Shown here: positions 13,189 to 25,000 of the stretch, one piece after another
Layout: every line of letters begins with the position of its first letter
Numbering within the stretch: the stretch's first letter is position 1
Source: Litoditis marina
Taxonomy: Eukaryota > Nematoda > Chromadorea > Rhabditida > Rhabditidae
NCBI GenBank assembly: GCA_964036275.1
Contig: OZ038437.1
Coordinates: 6,577,804 to 6,641,803 of the forward strand
Length of the DNA stretch: 64,000 nt
Direction of reading: 5' to 3'
Position numbers and translations under genes: made by a program
Notes under the pieces: generated by a model
What the model was told of the DNA's origin: nothing
Seen by the model: only the letters and a program-made list of their open reading frames with translations
Database searches by the model: none

Positions 13189-15598
13189 ATGTTCGGAAGT
13201 GTCTGTGTTCTTATTTTGTCGTTTTCGTCAAGTTGGGCAGGTTGCCCAACGGATAACTTTTGTGAAAAACGGTTTGAAAGGTTTGTTATCAGGACATCAA
13301 ATGTTTGGTTTGATTTCAACTTCTTCTCTTGTTCCGAAATCTGTCGAAATTGACAATTTGTACTTGGTTTGAAGTACGTCGAAATCGAAAAGTTGTAAAC
13401 GTTAGATCTTCAGTTTTTTAAAGACACGGTCGTGTCACTTACTAAGTAAAGGTGACTTTGAAACTCCGGATAAGCTCTTTGACGTGTAGAATTAAAAAAA
13501 AACCATATTAATAAATACACGATTTGTAGAAAACAAATTTATTCAGATGCTACAAGTTTATAAATGAGCCGTTAAACTTTTTTTCTGCCGAGGATCGGTG
13601 TTCGAAATTCGGCGGACACTTGGTTTCGATAAGAAGTGCATATGAGAGAACAATCGTTGGAGGTAGGCGTTTTCTCAATCAAAATAAACAACGTTATTAC
13701 TCACAGTTGTTGAAAACATAGACACACACCGCAAAAAGCTTCAATTTAGCAATTTATGCGTTTTCTGAAATTTCATCCATCCAGTCAAAACAGATATAAC
13801 TCAACCGATGGTGAAAGAAAGTTTGTGGTCTTCAACGCTATTTGTATAAACTTGCTTCAACTATTCGTATAAACTTGCTTCAAATTGCACACAATTGCTA
13901 AACTCTATTTTCAAATAAAAAATCTAAAAAAAAACAGTTTTTCCTGGAACTTCTTGTTGAAATTGTGATCTTCAGAAACCGCGCGGTCCATGTTCATTGG
14001 CGGATCAGATTATTGGATCGGTGCCAGTCGTCTTGTGAGTGGGAATTGGTCCTGGACGGATGGCACGTATTGGAGCTACACGAATTGGTTTCCAGGTAAA
14101 TTGGGGTGAGAGGAAACGTTGTGGACATATGTCAAGCAAGCAATACTTTCAAACGTAAACATAATAAAACCCCGATGCGGGTTATAAGTGCATCGAGAGA
14201 CTCTGAGCGGAGAGCAAACGCCGCTCAATCAATAGTGCAGCCCATGTCATATACTTCTTTTCACCAAAAAATTACTTTCTACAGTAATCTTTTTTAATAT
14301 TCAAGGGCATTTTTGACGAGTGAAAAAACTTTTAGATGTTTTTATGTTTGTGACAAGCGTGGGGGAACGAGTAAACAAAATTTAGCTCAATACAATAACT
14401 TCTGTTATTGATTAAAACGCAAAAGGTGTTATTGAAATAATCAACTCTTACTGTAAAGGGCTGTTGTGGCTTGGAACAGCCTATAGCATGGTGAATAACG
14501 AAATACACGCAGAAAAACTCATTGGAAAGTAGCTTTTTTGCTCACCTTCAAACAGTGTTACGGCTACATTTCAGGGGAACCGGGATCGCTGAACGCTGTC
14601 AGTGTCATGTTGGGGAGCAATTTGTGGAGGTGAGGTCTAATTCCTTCTCGAACCAAAAGCGAACCGTTCCTTCTTTAACCAGCTGGTTCGTGCTAGGACT
14701 GAACCAAATTTAGGCCAACAAGGTTGGAACCGAACCAGCTCATGTAGTTAAAGCGGAAATTGGTCGACTGCGTAACGTTTATTACGGTTTGGTTTGGTTT
14801 CATGTTGGTTTGAGTACGCAAACTTCATATTGAGAAGCTTCTCAAGAGAAACAAGAAAGGAAGAAGAGAAACCAATATGTACAATTCACACAAACGAACC
14901 CAATTTGCAAACGTTTCACATTTTTAATCCTGTTTTGGCATGCGCAACCTCATGTTAAGGTACCCCGGGGAACCTAAACTGGCTTTTCATTCTGCCCCCC
15001 TTTGAGCATCGATGCTCGGTAGATGGTTTTTTTCATCGAATATCTGACATCTTCAAAGAAAACATTTCATCTCAACGTTTCACCGTCAAAATTAATGGTG
15101 AAGGAAGATCGATTCACGTTAATTTGAATCAAAGCTCCGTGAAGATACACGATGTATGAGATATACCCATCCGAATCATCTGCGAAAATTCCCTTGTAAG
15201 AATGGCTCTAAAGTTTGTTATCGAAGTGCTTTTTTGAGATCAGGGTGGAACACTTTAGGCACTGAGTTGAAATATCACATCGTTCCAAGTCTTCCAGTGC
15301 GGCCGGCGAAAACAGCAACAAACCTTTTGTTTGTGGACTTCCGCCAACTACACAAACCCATCCTAACGAGTGTCCTGCTTGCCCGTCTGTGACAACAGGA
15401 ACTGTGTGTCAGTGTGCAACCCCAGCTTCTTACCCAAACCGCGAGCCCGAGCCTACCACCACCGGTGTCGACACCGTTCCGGCCTCTACCGCTACAGTGA
15501 CCAAAACATGTACTGAAACCAATGCGGCATGGGGAGGACTTGAAAGAAAGTGGTTTATTCTACTTTTAAGTTTGAGCTATGTCGTTTTCCTGTTCTAA
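13189..15598 (+). CDS. clec-A: single-CTLD lectin with hydrophobic C-terminal tail
   Basis: Exons 13189-13280, 13547-13662, 13976-14095, 14575-14629, 15298-15598 join in phase to 227 residues. The ATG opens a signal peptide (MFGSVCVLILSFSSSWAG) followed by CPTDNFC. The CTLD has CYKF, FFSAEDRC, GGHLVSI, YWIGAS, GNWSWTDG and TNWFPG, and closes at KPFVCGL. A Cys/Pro/Thr-rich stalk follows (linker rich in TTT and EPEP). The last residues are TNAAWGG then about 15 hydrophobic residues (WFILLLSLSYVVFLF) and a stop. That layout fits a GPI-attachment signal with a small-residue cleavage site, or a short membrane anchor. Exon lengths 92, 116, 120 and 55 match the minus-strand lectins exactly, but the second CTLD is absent. 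CTLD1 has no EPN/QPD motif, so calcium-dependent sugar binding is doubtful. Confidence 0.85.
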
Positions 15599-16067
15599 AC
15601 TGTTGCGACGACAAGTTTTGAACTAGCATGTATATTGTTTCATAATTGTTGGTCAATGTTTACACAATCAGTCATTTGTTCAGCTTTGTGCCAGGCTCAT
15701 CTATCATTCCTTTTTAACTGTGAACGTGTATTCATTTTCAATTACGATTTCCGTTATCTTCATATTTTTCCGATCGGTAAAGTTTCGAAATCTTTAGTTC
15801 GAGTTTTGGATCCGATAGTTTATAAAGAGAGATAGCTCGAAATGATGTGTACTCCCGTAGTCATAAATAATCCGTTCTGAGGTGAAGTTGGACACGTATG
15901 GTGAGTTTTCGCAAACGTCTGTTGCCACCTAACGAGAACGGTGGAATCTATCAGAAAGTCATCACAGTTTTACTGCTCTGTCCCTTACTGGTGCTAGTTT
16001 TATGGCTCATGTTTTCTTTGTGAATGATAACTCATGAATGAATGTATTATTGTGATCACGAGAATTA
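15599..16067. other. Convergent 3' flanks of clec-A and clec-B
   Basis: 469 bp between two genes that end toward each other. No exon or repeat was recognised. Confidence 0.5.
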
Positions 16068-19000
16068 TCACAGTTCTGATTTCTTGCACACGGCAGCACG
16101 CATTTCTATTGAGCATACCACGTCATTCCATCGCCCAAGGTATGGCGGCAAAGCATCGGAATACAGCTGGAACAGACCAACTAGTTAGGACATAATAAAA
16201 CATACATTGGAAGAAGGACGATCACGTGGACCAATCCCGTGACATCGGTCCCTTCAACTGCAATTGAAAAATGCATTGCGGTTTAAACGACTGAAGCGTT
16301 GCGATTGGACCACACATTCGTGCTTCTTTAACCCAAAGTTAGAACAATGTATGTATTGATCCAAAAAAAGATGAAAAACTGATTGAGACGGCAAAAATCA
16401 CAGAAAAAAATACACATTCCCAATGCAGAAGAATACGGAATGCAAAATGCAATTACTGAATTTCTTCAATACAGTTTGTACTTTTGCCTCAAACAACTCC
16501 GGAAGCAGGTTTGATCTGTTATAACTATTATTATTAACAAATTCCCAACAAACCTGTGTGCATAACTCGGTTCCACCACTGTTATTCGGCTCCTGTTCTG
16601 CCCAGTTCAGAAATGTGACCTGTAAATTGAGCAGACAGTCAAAGAAGGACGATAATGTGGATCGATTACAACGCTTCAGTCTTTTTATTTGCAATACACT
16701 TTCCAATTGCAGTTTAAAGGACCGTTGACACGGAACTGATCCATAAAATCGTCCGTATTTAAAACATTTTTCTGGATCTCGAACGCACGACCCTATCATC
16801 TCACCCTTCTCAGCAAATGCTCTCGTTCTATTTTATATCCCGTCGGTATACAGGTGGCGCGAGACAGTACGCAATATAGAGAGACGCCGGATGATATAAG
16901 GCGGGGTCAATTAAAAAAATTTGGAAAGTCGCTGAAAACCAGGAAACGTACCAAACGGCGCTCATGGAAAAAACGGTCGACACGAGTGAGTGAATTGGCA
17001 CAGAACTGGAATATTTTTCAAACGAAAGCGACTTCATGTCTGAATTGTGTGTGTTGCTTGATACTCGGGTTGTCAATAGTACAATGAGGACAAGGTTGAG
17101 TAGTGATCACTTTATTGCGAATCAACAACAGACAATGCATTCAAAAAATACCTGATTTGACATCTTTCAAACTAAAAATAGACATACGAGAAATTCCAAA
17201 GCTAAAAATTACCAGTTCGAAAAATGCTAAAAATAAACATCCAAGAAACCCCAAAGCTAAAAATTACCAGTCGACAAAATCTGAAAATAGACATCCGACA
17301 AATTCCAAAGCTAAAAATTATTGTTTGACAAATGCCAAAACATTGCTTTTTGCTTTGAAACTTGTCAAGTAATGGTGTGCCTCAATTATTAAATGTCAAA
17401 ACACAAATTCTGTGTTTGGCACATGCCAAAACGGTATAACAACCTAGCTAGCAACAACATGAAAGTATTACAAAAAATAGATGAAAGCTAATTACAAACA
17501 TATTAAATAATGAAACAACACATATGTTCCGAAGATAATTCAATTAGGAATATAAAAAGGTAGCTAGAGCTAGTGTTATGAAAAGCGAGCTACTTGAGAT
17601 GTGGTTCGCTATAAAAAAAGTTAAGCTTGAGAACATTGATAATGTTTGAGTTAGCAAAACCGAAAAACCTACTGTAAATGGGATTGCAGGTACATTTTAC
17701 ATTTCCAAGGCTTTTCGCTAACTCAGGCGGCCACAGAATGCTGAGAAGGGAAACTTGGTGGCTAGTAACCCACCAAAGCGCTAGTAGCGGTTCGATCGAA
17801 CAAAGGTCTGCTATTACCCATTTAATTTAGTAGTGATTCATTTTCGATAGCCGTTTAGCAAATGGATACCAAGTTACTATTCACGGCTATGAAACAACTA
17901 CCTCGAGTTCGCGAAAATGGAAAAAATCACAAAATGCTACTAGTTTGCTTCTAAATTGCTAGCTATTTTGAACAATCCTCTACCTACCAGTACTAAACAG
18001 CTAGTAGCCATTCGATCGGACGGCTACTGGTGATTAATTACTGTATATAAGAACCAGGTTAATCAATGTGTTAATCCTTATTTTTTGAGCAAAACCTCAG
18101 TTTAACAATAATTCAATTGCCCTCAACAACGGAGAAACAAAGAAATTATATCCAGAAATTATATTTCAAGCATTACTTCGATGTGGAAATAGCAAATCCG
18201 CTCCATTACGAAACAAACCTCAGAAGAATCCAATTTGCTATTTTCAATCGAATTTTGAAAAATTTCGTGAACAGAGCGTATTAATACAGATTTACGTAAC
18301 TGAAAGTCAGAAACTGATTACTAATCTTAAGAGCATACCTATTACCTAGCAGAAACACAGAAAAACCAGCATAAAAATATTAAACAAAGTGAGCTGTCCG
18401 GGCAGCGAGTGGCAGACCAGCAGCTTGGTATCCATTTGAGTGAACTTCTTTTGGGCCGGAGTAGGGAATGGGAATAGTGCTTCGTCCGTATCTGAAACAG
18501 AGACTGTATTGAACAATAATGTCTGAATCAATACACATACACATCGTCATAACCCTACAAAACAAGAGACGCTCGGTTCGTGATCAAAATAACCTTATAA
18601 TGGCGCGGAGCGCGGTTTGAGCATACATCGGAGTTCGAAGTTAGCCGTGGAAAATAGAAAAAATAGCTACTTTTTTGCCATCATAGGTGCGATGCCACAG
18701 TCCGCTGACCGGGGGAGACCCCGGAAAGACTCTTACCGCCCTAACAGACTGGGCGAGAGGGGTATACCTATAACTGTTTAACAAACTATCTAGTTTTGTC
18801 ATAGTGGCGCCACTGAATTGGGGAGGGACCCATACCTTACCGTAGTTTTTCGCGGGAGAGATCATTAACTCTTCAGACCCCTAACCAGGACTATCCCACC
18901 TATGTTTGCCATGAATGGGGAAAATTTTATATTTTCGATGCAAAATCATTAAATTTCACGCATTTAAGAATGAAAACGCACTCCTTATTGTCGAATAGTT

Positions 19001-22000
19001 CGACCTCAGCCTAACTGGTGTATGTATGGATTAGAGTAGTGTTTTCTACCCTATCTAGTTTCCACGGCAATCCTCACAGAAAAATAGACGAACTGAGCAT
19101 ACACTGGTAAGGTTTGACTATTCGACAAAATAAGTCCGCGTTAAACTTAGAGCTTAGACCCGTGAGAGTTGATTTGCATCAGCAATAGACAATATCACTT
19201 GGTTTCAATTGAAGAGGAGCCCACGTTTCGATTTTCTCTGGCCAATCGAACAATTTTATTAAGGTATGGGACTGAGTGCAAACAGTTTCAATGTTTAGAC
19301 CTAAGTTGATTGACACTAATACTTATGGATCATGTTGCATGTACTCAACTCAACTAAATGAGACTAATAGCTTATATTGTTAACTCGCTCCTACTACTAC
19401 ACTAGAGTAAATTGAACATATTCCGTGAGCTACCTCCCCACTGTTTTCAACAATAATAAGCTAGAAACAGAACTTGAAAAGCGAAGCACATTTTTTGAAG
19501 TTCAAAGTTTGTTATTGAATACAAATCAAAAACTAACACCTTGAAAAGTTGCTTAACAGCCACACATTTGATAGAAACAATGAATGTCTGAGAATAACGA
19601 TACAATTAGCAAATTACTATTCCCTCTTCTAATTCCAACTCGATTCTGAAGTTGTCTACTATTTTTAGGAAGGAACAAATCTAGGCATCCGCTTAATTCT
19701 AAAGTTTAGGCTGGTTTGAGTCATTTTTGAGCCGGGGGACAAGTTGTGACCCCAAAAACGAGAACGAGATGTCCGCAAACAGCAACAAAAGCTGCATGAT
19801 GTGACGAAGCTAGAGAATCATAGAATGAAGACTCACCCTTGTTGAACTCGAACTCCATCTTGTGATGAGCGCGTCGCAGCATCTCAGTGGTGCGGGTAAT
19901 CATTCCGAACCTTCAAGAAACACATGTAGTCATGTCAAATAAATACTAAATATGAATAATTGCGTCTAAAAGAACGATTAAAAACAAAAATAACATAACT
20001 CGGTTCAAAAAATTCGCCGAAAAAAAGGCTGCAGACGTGCACAGGAAAATGCAGAAAATACACGCGCAGGCTACGCATTACATTTTCCGTTACACGCTAT
20101 CATTAAAAAGTTGAAATTTTTCAAAATTTTTATTCTAAATGTAATTCTTTCGTGTTTATTTTGTTTATTCTATTTGTAAACGTGATATACATCAGTTTCC
20201 CGCTTTTCTCGTTAGTTCTATGCTTGCGCAAGGATGGCTTCGATCGAAATTGGCGTCTTGTGCAATCTAGCCGTTTTTTCCTAAAAACGGTGTGCCTAAC
20301 ATTATATTCGATAGCGCATGTTCATAATGCTCTGTTACCACATGCATTATTTTGTCTTAAAATAGTTTTTAGTTTTCACGCATTTTCACTTTCGTCACTA
20401 GGGTTTTCTCCTTGGTGAAAGTTTAAGACGTTTGTGTTGATATTAGGAACTTTACGATATACAGGTTGTGTTTTTCAGGTATAATTGCCAATATGAAGGC
20501 AGTGTGGGTGTTACTCAGAAGAGTGGATGGTTTTGGACTTCATTGGAGTAATCATAAGTAAGTTTTTGGTTAATCGACATTGTAGATTTCGCGTTATAAT
20601 CAAAAATTCACTAGTATTGGGGCTAGGATTGGGGAAGATTGAATCGAGTTTCCCGAACCAGCGAAAGCAGGTCGTTTTAGGCATGATACTTTTTGCTGCC
20701 GGATCGAGCGTTTGTTGACAAAGTCGGCAGCAAAATGTTGCCAACTTCTGCAGTTTTGCAGTTTTTCAGCGAGCAGACTGCACATGACGTCACTAGTTTA
20801 TTGTATTACGAAAAACATCTAAAAGGGCTGAAAGTCATACTTTTTATATAATCAGATAAAATCTTTGCTCGAAATTTGCATTTTTCTGTCGGAATTTGAC
20901 TCTTGTTCTTGTGTAGTTAAATAGAGGATGTCGTATCGGATATTCACCCTGTATAGTTCGGAGAGATAGCTGAGCATCAGTCAGCGCGATTTCAAATTTC
21001 AACGAAGTGGCCTACCTGTGGTTCAGTTAACCATAACTGAAGTATTGAGTATTGTTTTGAATTTGGCCCAAGTGTGATTGAAATGTGCAGATGCACAACA
21101 TTCTGAGTGTAAGAAGCTCGTGACCCTCGGAATTTCCCTGATTTTCCCGTACGTGACGTCGGGCGACTTTGTGGTGTTTGGGTAATCAAACCATAAAACT
21201 GGGTGAAATGGAACATAAAGTTTTCACTGGTAAATTTGACTTTTGTTGAAATAAGGATAGTTCGCAATATCGAAATAGAATTTCCGATTTCATTGAAAAC
21301 GGGTGGGTTCAATGGAGCAACCAACAAAGTTGCTCTTCACAAGCTAGTAGTTGTAGTTCACTAAAATTGCTCAGCCACAAAAACAGGCACTTTTCTCTTC
21401 GATAAGTTTTGTTTTTTTATAATTAAGGATGAGTTGTTTTTTTGTATTCGAATAGAAAATCACGTTTCTTCTTAATAGTCACACAGTACACTGATCTTGT
21501 ACTACCAGATAGCGGTCAAAATTCTATTTCTCAGCGTACATTAACATATTTCAAGCTGAGAAAACGCCCTTCACCGAATGCAATTTGTTTAAAAACTCTC
21601 ACGGTTAAAATGTTTTTAAAATCTGAGAAACGGTAAAACTGTGAAGGAAATTGTAAAGTATGATGTAGCTCTAATTGGTTCTTTTCTTTTCATCAAATAA
21701 CTTTCCAGATGTCTATCATGTTGGGCTCGTTCTCGGAAAGCGTCGGAGTCGGAATCAATAACAAGAAAACTGGAGGAGGTTCTAGGATTCCCGAGACTCG
21801 GTCAAAAGTGCCCCATGCCCCTATGTCGTCTGGATTCGCTTCTGTTTGTTTGGTTCAATATTCCGTTGGTCATTTTTTGTTACGTGTGAATTTTCATACA
21901 ATAGACGACCAATTTATTTCGAACAGACGCGCAGATTTGCGTTTGATAGTTTTGTCGTTTAGTATACACTTTTTAAAACGCGCGAATCCATTCTCCAGTG

Positions 22001-25000
22001 CAAATGAATCTATTCTTCACTGGCAAAATAGTATTATCAGTGTTAAAATGCGGGCAATTCGCTTCATTTTAAAGTATTTTTACGTTTCGTATTGTAAAAA
22101 CTACGGTTGTGAAATGTTCCATATCGTAATTTCGGTTTTGCAATATGTCAAATTGATATTTTCTCGTTTTGGAACATTTCAAATATCTATAAAGCTTTTG
22201 GAATATCTCAATTGCATCAACTTTCGAAATGTGTCTAGAAAGGTTTTGAAAATCTGGGGATTTGAAACATTTTAGATTAGTTTTTAGGGTCAGATTTATG
22301 TTAAATCTTTGCTTTTCTTATTGAAACATTCCATAATGTCTTTCTTATCGGAAAAGGTTTAAAGCAAGTAGTTGTTTGTATGTTGTCATTTGAAATATAG
22401 GTTTTTGACACATTTGAAGTCATTACTTTTCCGTTTGGAAAATTTTCAAATAGCAATATATCTGTTTGAAATGTATCAGATGTATGTTATTCTTGTAGTA
22501 AATGTTTTCTACTTTGATCAGTTTGTCTGTTTGTCACAATGTGGTAATAAATGTTGCTCACAAATGTGTTTGTTTTTTATGTTCAAAATTATGGTTTCGG
22601 CTTTACAAATCTTCCATAGTTGCAAGCGGGTGGCAATTGCAGAGACAGAAAACTACCACCGGGTCCGAGTGATTTTGGGCGACACGGCCTCCTCATTTGG
22701 CACAAAACAGCGATATTTTTCACGAAGTACCGAAATACAGAAAATTTGGCACGTTTCCTGGTTTTCGGCGACTTTCCAAATTTTTTTAATTGACCCCGCC
22801 TTATATAAAGGTGCCGAAAGGTTCTAGAATAACTATTCTGCCTCGATTAGGCTTCTTGACTGCTGTGTTTCAATCATACAGTTCATGAATTCAACATCTT
22901 ATTTTGGAAGAAAAGCTTGCTCACCATATGTGAGAAACGGAAACTTAAATATTCGCACTTTTGTTGCTCTGCTTTTGTATTTTCGCCATCGTTAACCTAG
23001 CCAAGTTGAGGTAGCTCATCTGGCGGCGTAGCAAACCGTCCAACCTCATGAGAAGTTCACATGAGTTTCTCATGAGGTACCTCACGAGCTACTCGTGAAC
23101 TGTTAACGTGGTAGCATAGCAATCAATAGAGTTTCATGAGAAACTCGTGCTAATAGCTCATGAGATGATCATTTGAACTTTTGGGGATTGCTAAGCCGCC
23201 TGAAAGATTTTCGGCTAATGAAGTAACGTATTACCGGTGTACCGTCAATCCAACTGTATACGTTGGCAACATTTTGGAGGCCAATCCAGGTCGCCCCTCC
23301 CGGATTGTTCTTTATCTCCAAGCCAGCTTTCGAAATCTCTGTGAGTAATGATAAAAACGCAGCATACATATAAGACATGGTCATGTATAAATGTGGCATT
23401 TAACTCGGTTCTCAAACAAAATCCAAAATGGTAGTTCAACTTTTCAAATAGTAACTAAACAGGATGTTCGAAGCAGGAAACTGTCCTGTAGTTAATTTGC
23501 AGTTGAATGGGAGTATCGTTTCAAGAACTTTGTTTCACACAAAAGTTCTCACCCGCGATGAAGTCGTTCTCTGGTTTGCTGTGAATTGAGGCGAGATGGC
23601 CACCTTTCTCGACGCACTTTTGTTCGGCAGATGCAAAATTAAGGTTATGAATCACCTGAAATTAATTTGGCTCAGTGGATTATGGTTACAGTCTACATTT
23701 CTTTGTTCTTATTTAGTTCTGGTTTGAGCCTTCTAGTTTTTTTTACTGGTAAATCACCTTTTCAATGTTGAAATGATTGTTATCAGCGAAAACGTGCTTC
23801 AAATTGGCAAGCAAAGTCAGAATGATCATCTATTTTCGCTGTTGTTGGAGCAGAATATTTTGATTTCAACTCCTTCTTTCTTGAGTTGTTTGCACCAATT
23901 TACTCTTCAGTTTTTTTTCAATTTGTTTTTCCATGTTATTATTTACCAATTTGACTAAAACGATATGAATTCATTTTCCTAACAAAATACACTTAGTATT
24001 AATGGTTTGTGTCACCTGGTAACAAGATTTGCTCTCTTCAAAATGTACCCAGCCATCCTCGCAAAAAGCTGGAAAAAATCAGAGAATGAATAAAACTCTT
24101 GAAAACTTTATATGTTGAATATACCGAGTTCGGTCATTTTCCAGAACTCTTTGAACCACTCTTGAGTGAGATAAAAAGAATTTCGAAACTTCTTAATAAA
24201 ATTCTATATGTATTATGTTGTTAGTCGAGTTCAAAGAGTATTTTGTGAATTTTGATGTTTGAGTGATTTTTTTAACAGTATTGACCTCTTCTCGGGCACG
24301 GTGTCGGCGCTACCGTGGTGGGACAGGTAATTTGTGCGGCTGCGGTGGTGCTAGGACACTCCGGACACTGGTGTGAATTGTGGAAGTTGTACGGGAAAGC
24401 ACAAACGAACGGTTTTGTTTCTGTTTCGGCTGCCGTGCTGCAACACCCAGATCAAAATAATTGGCACGGTTAACCATAGACCAAACCATCTTCCAGATAG
24501 TCGTAGTGACCCAAACATGTTGTTTAAAGCAGTTCGCTAACTTATTACCACAGTTCACACTTTCTGCACAGTTCATACCTACTGCCAAAACTCGGCAACT
24601 TTCTTGTTTGAGGGTGAGTGCAATCCAACAAAAATTTGCCCGTCGAGTAGTTCATTCAAATTCAAATATTTGAAATGGTACCAGAAGATAATCACAACAA
24701 ATGTCAATCACATGACTCTAACTAACCTCCAATAACCATTTTCTTGTGAAACATGAACAACGCGCTCAGTCCTCTCGCCACCTAAAGTACTATCTTACTG
24801 TCTCTATGTACTTGAAGATTTCGAGAAATTCCAGCATCGTGATCTGGTAAGGCTAGTGTAACCGTATGATTCGAAGTGTAGAAACAAAGTACTTAGCTGA
24901 AAGAGCAAAAACACACGCTTTTTTACAATGTGTTCACGCAGTTCCAATTTAAGGCACGTCCGTTATAACATACGTCTAGATAGTGTTTCGAGTTTATTAT

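Noticed and set aside
21709..22275. 188-codon plus-strand frame as a single-exon gene
   Set aside because: Only the first 45 or so codons look coding; the rest is AT-rich with intron-like composition.
16893..22806. A single 5.9-kb DNA transposon with 63-bp terminal inverted repeats
   Set aside because: Similarity extends neither to a common outer edge nor to a target duplication, and no transposase frame lies between.
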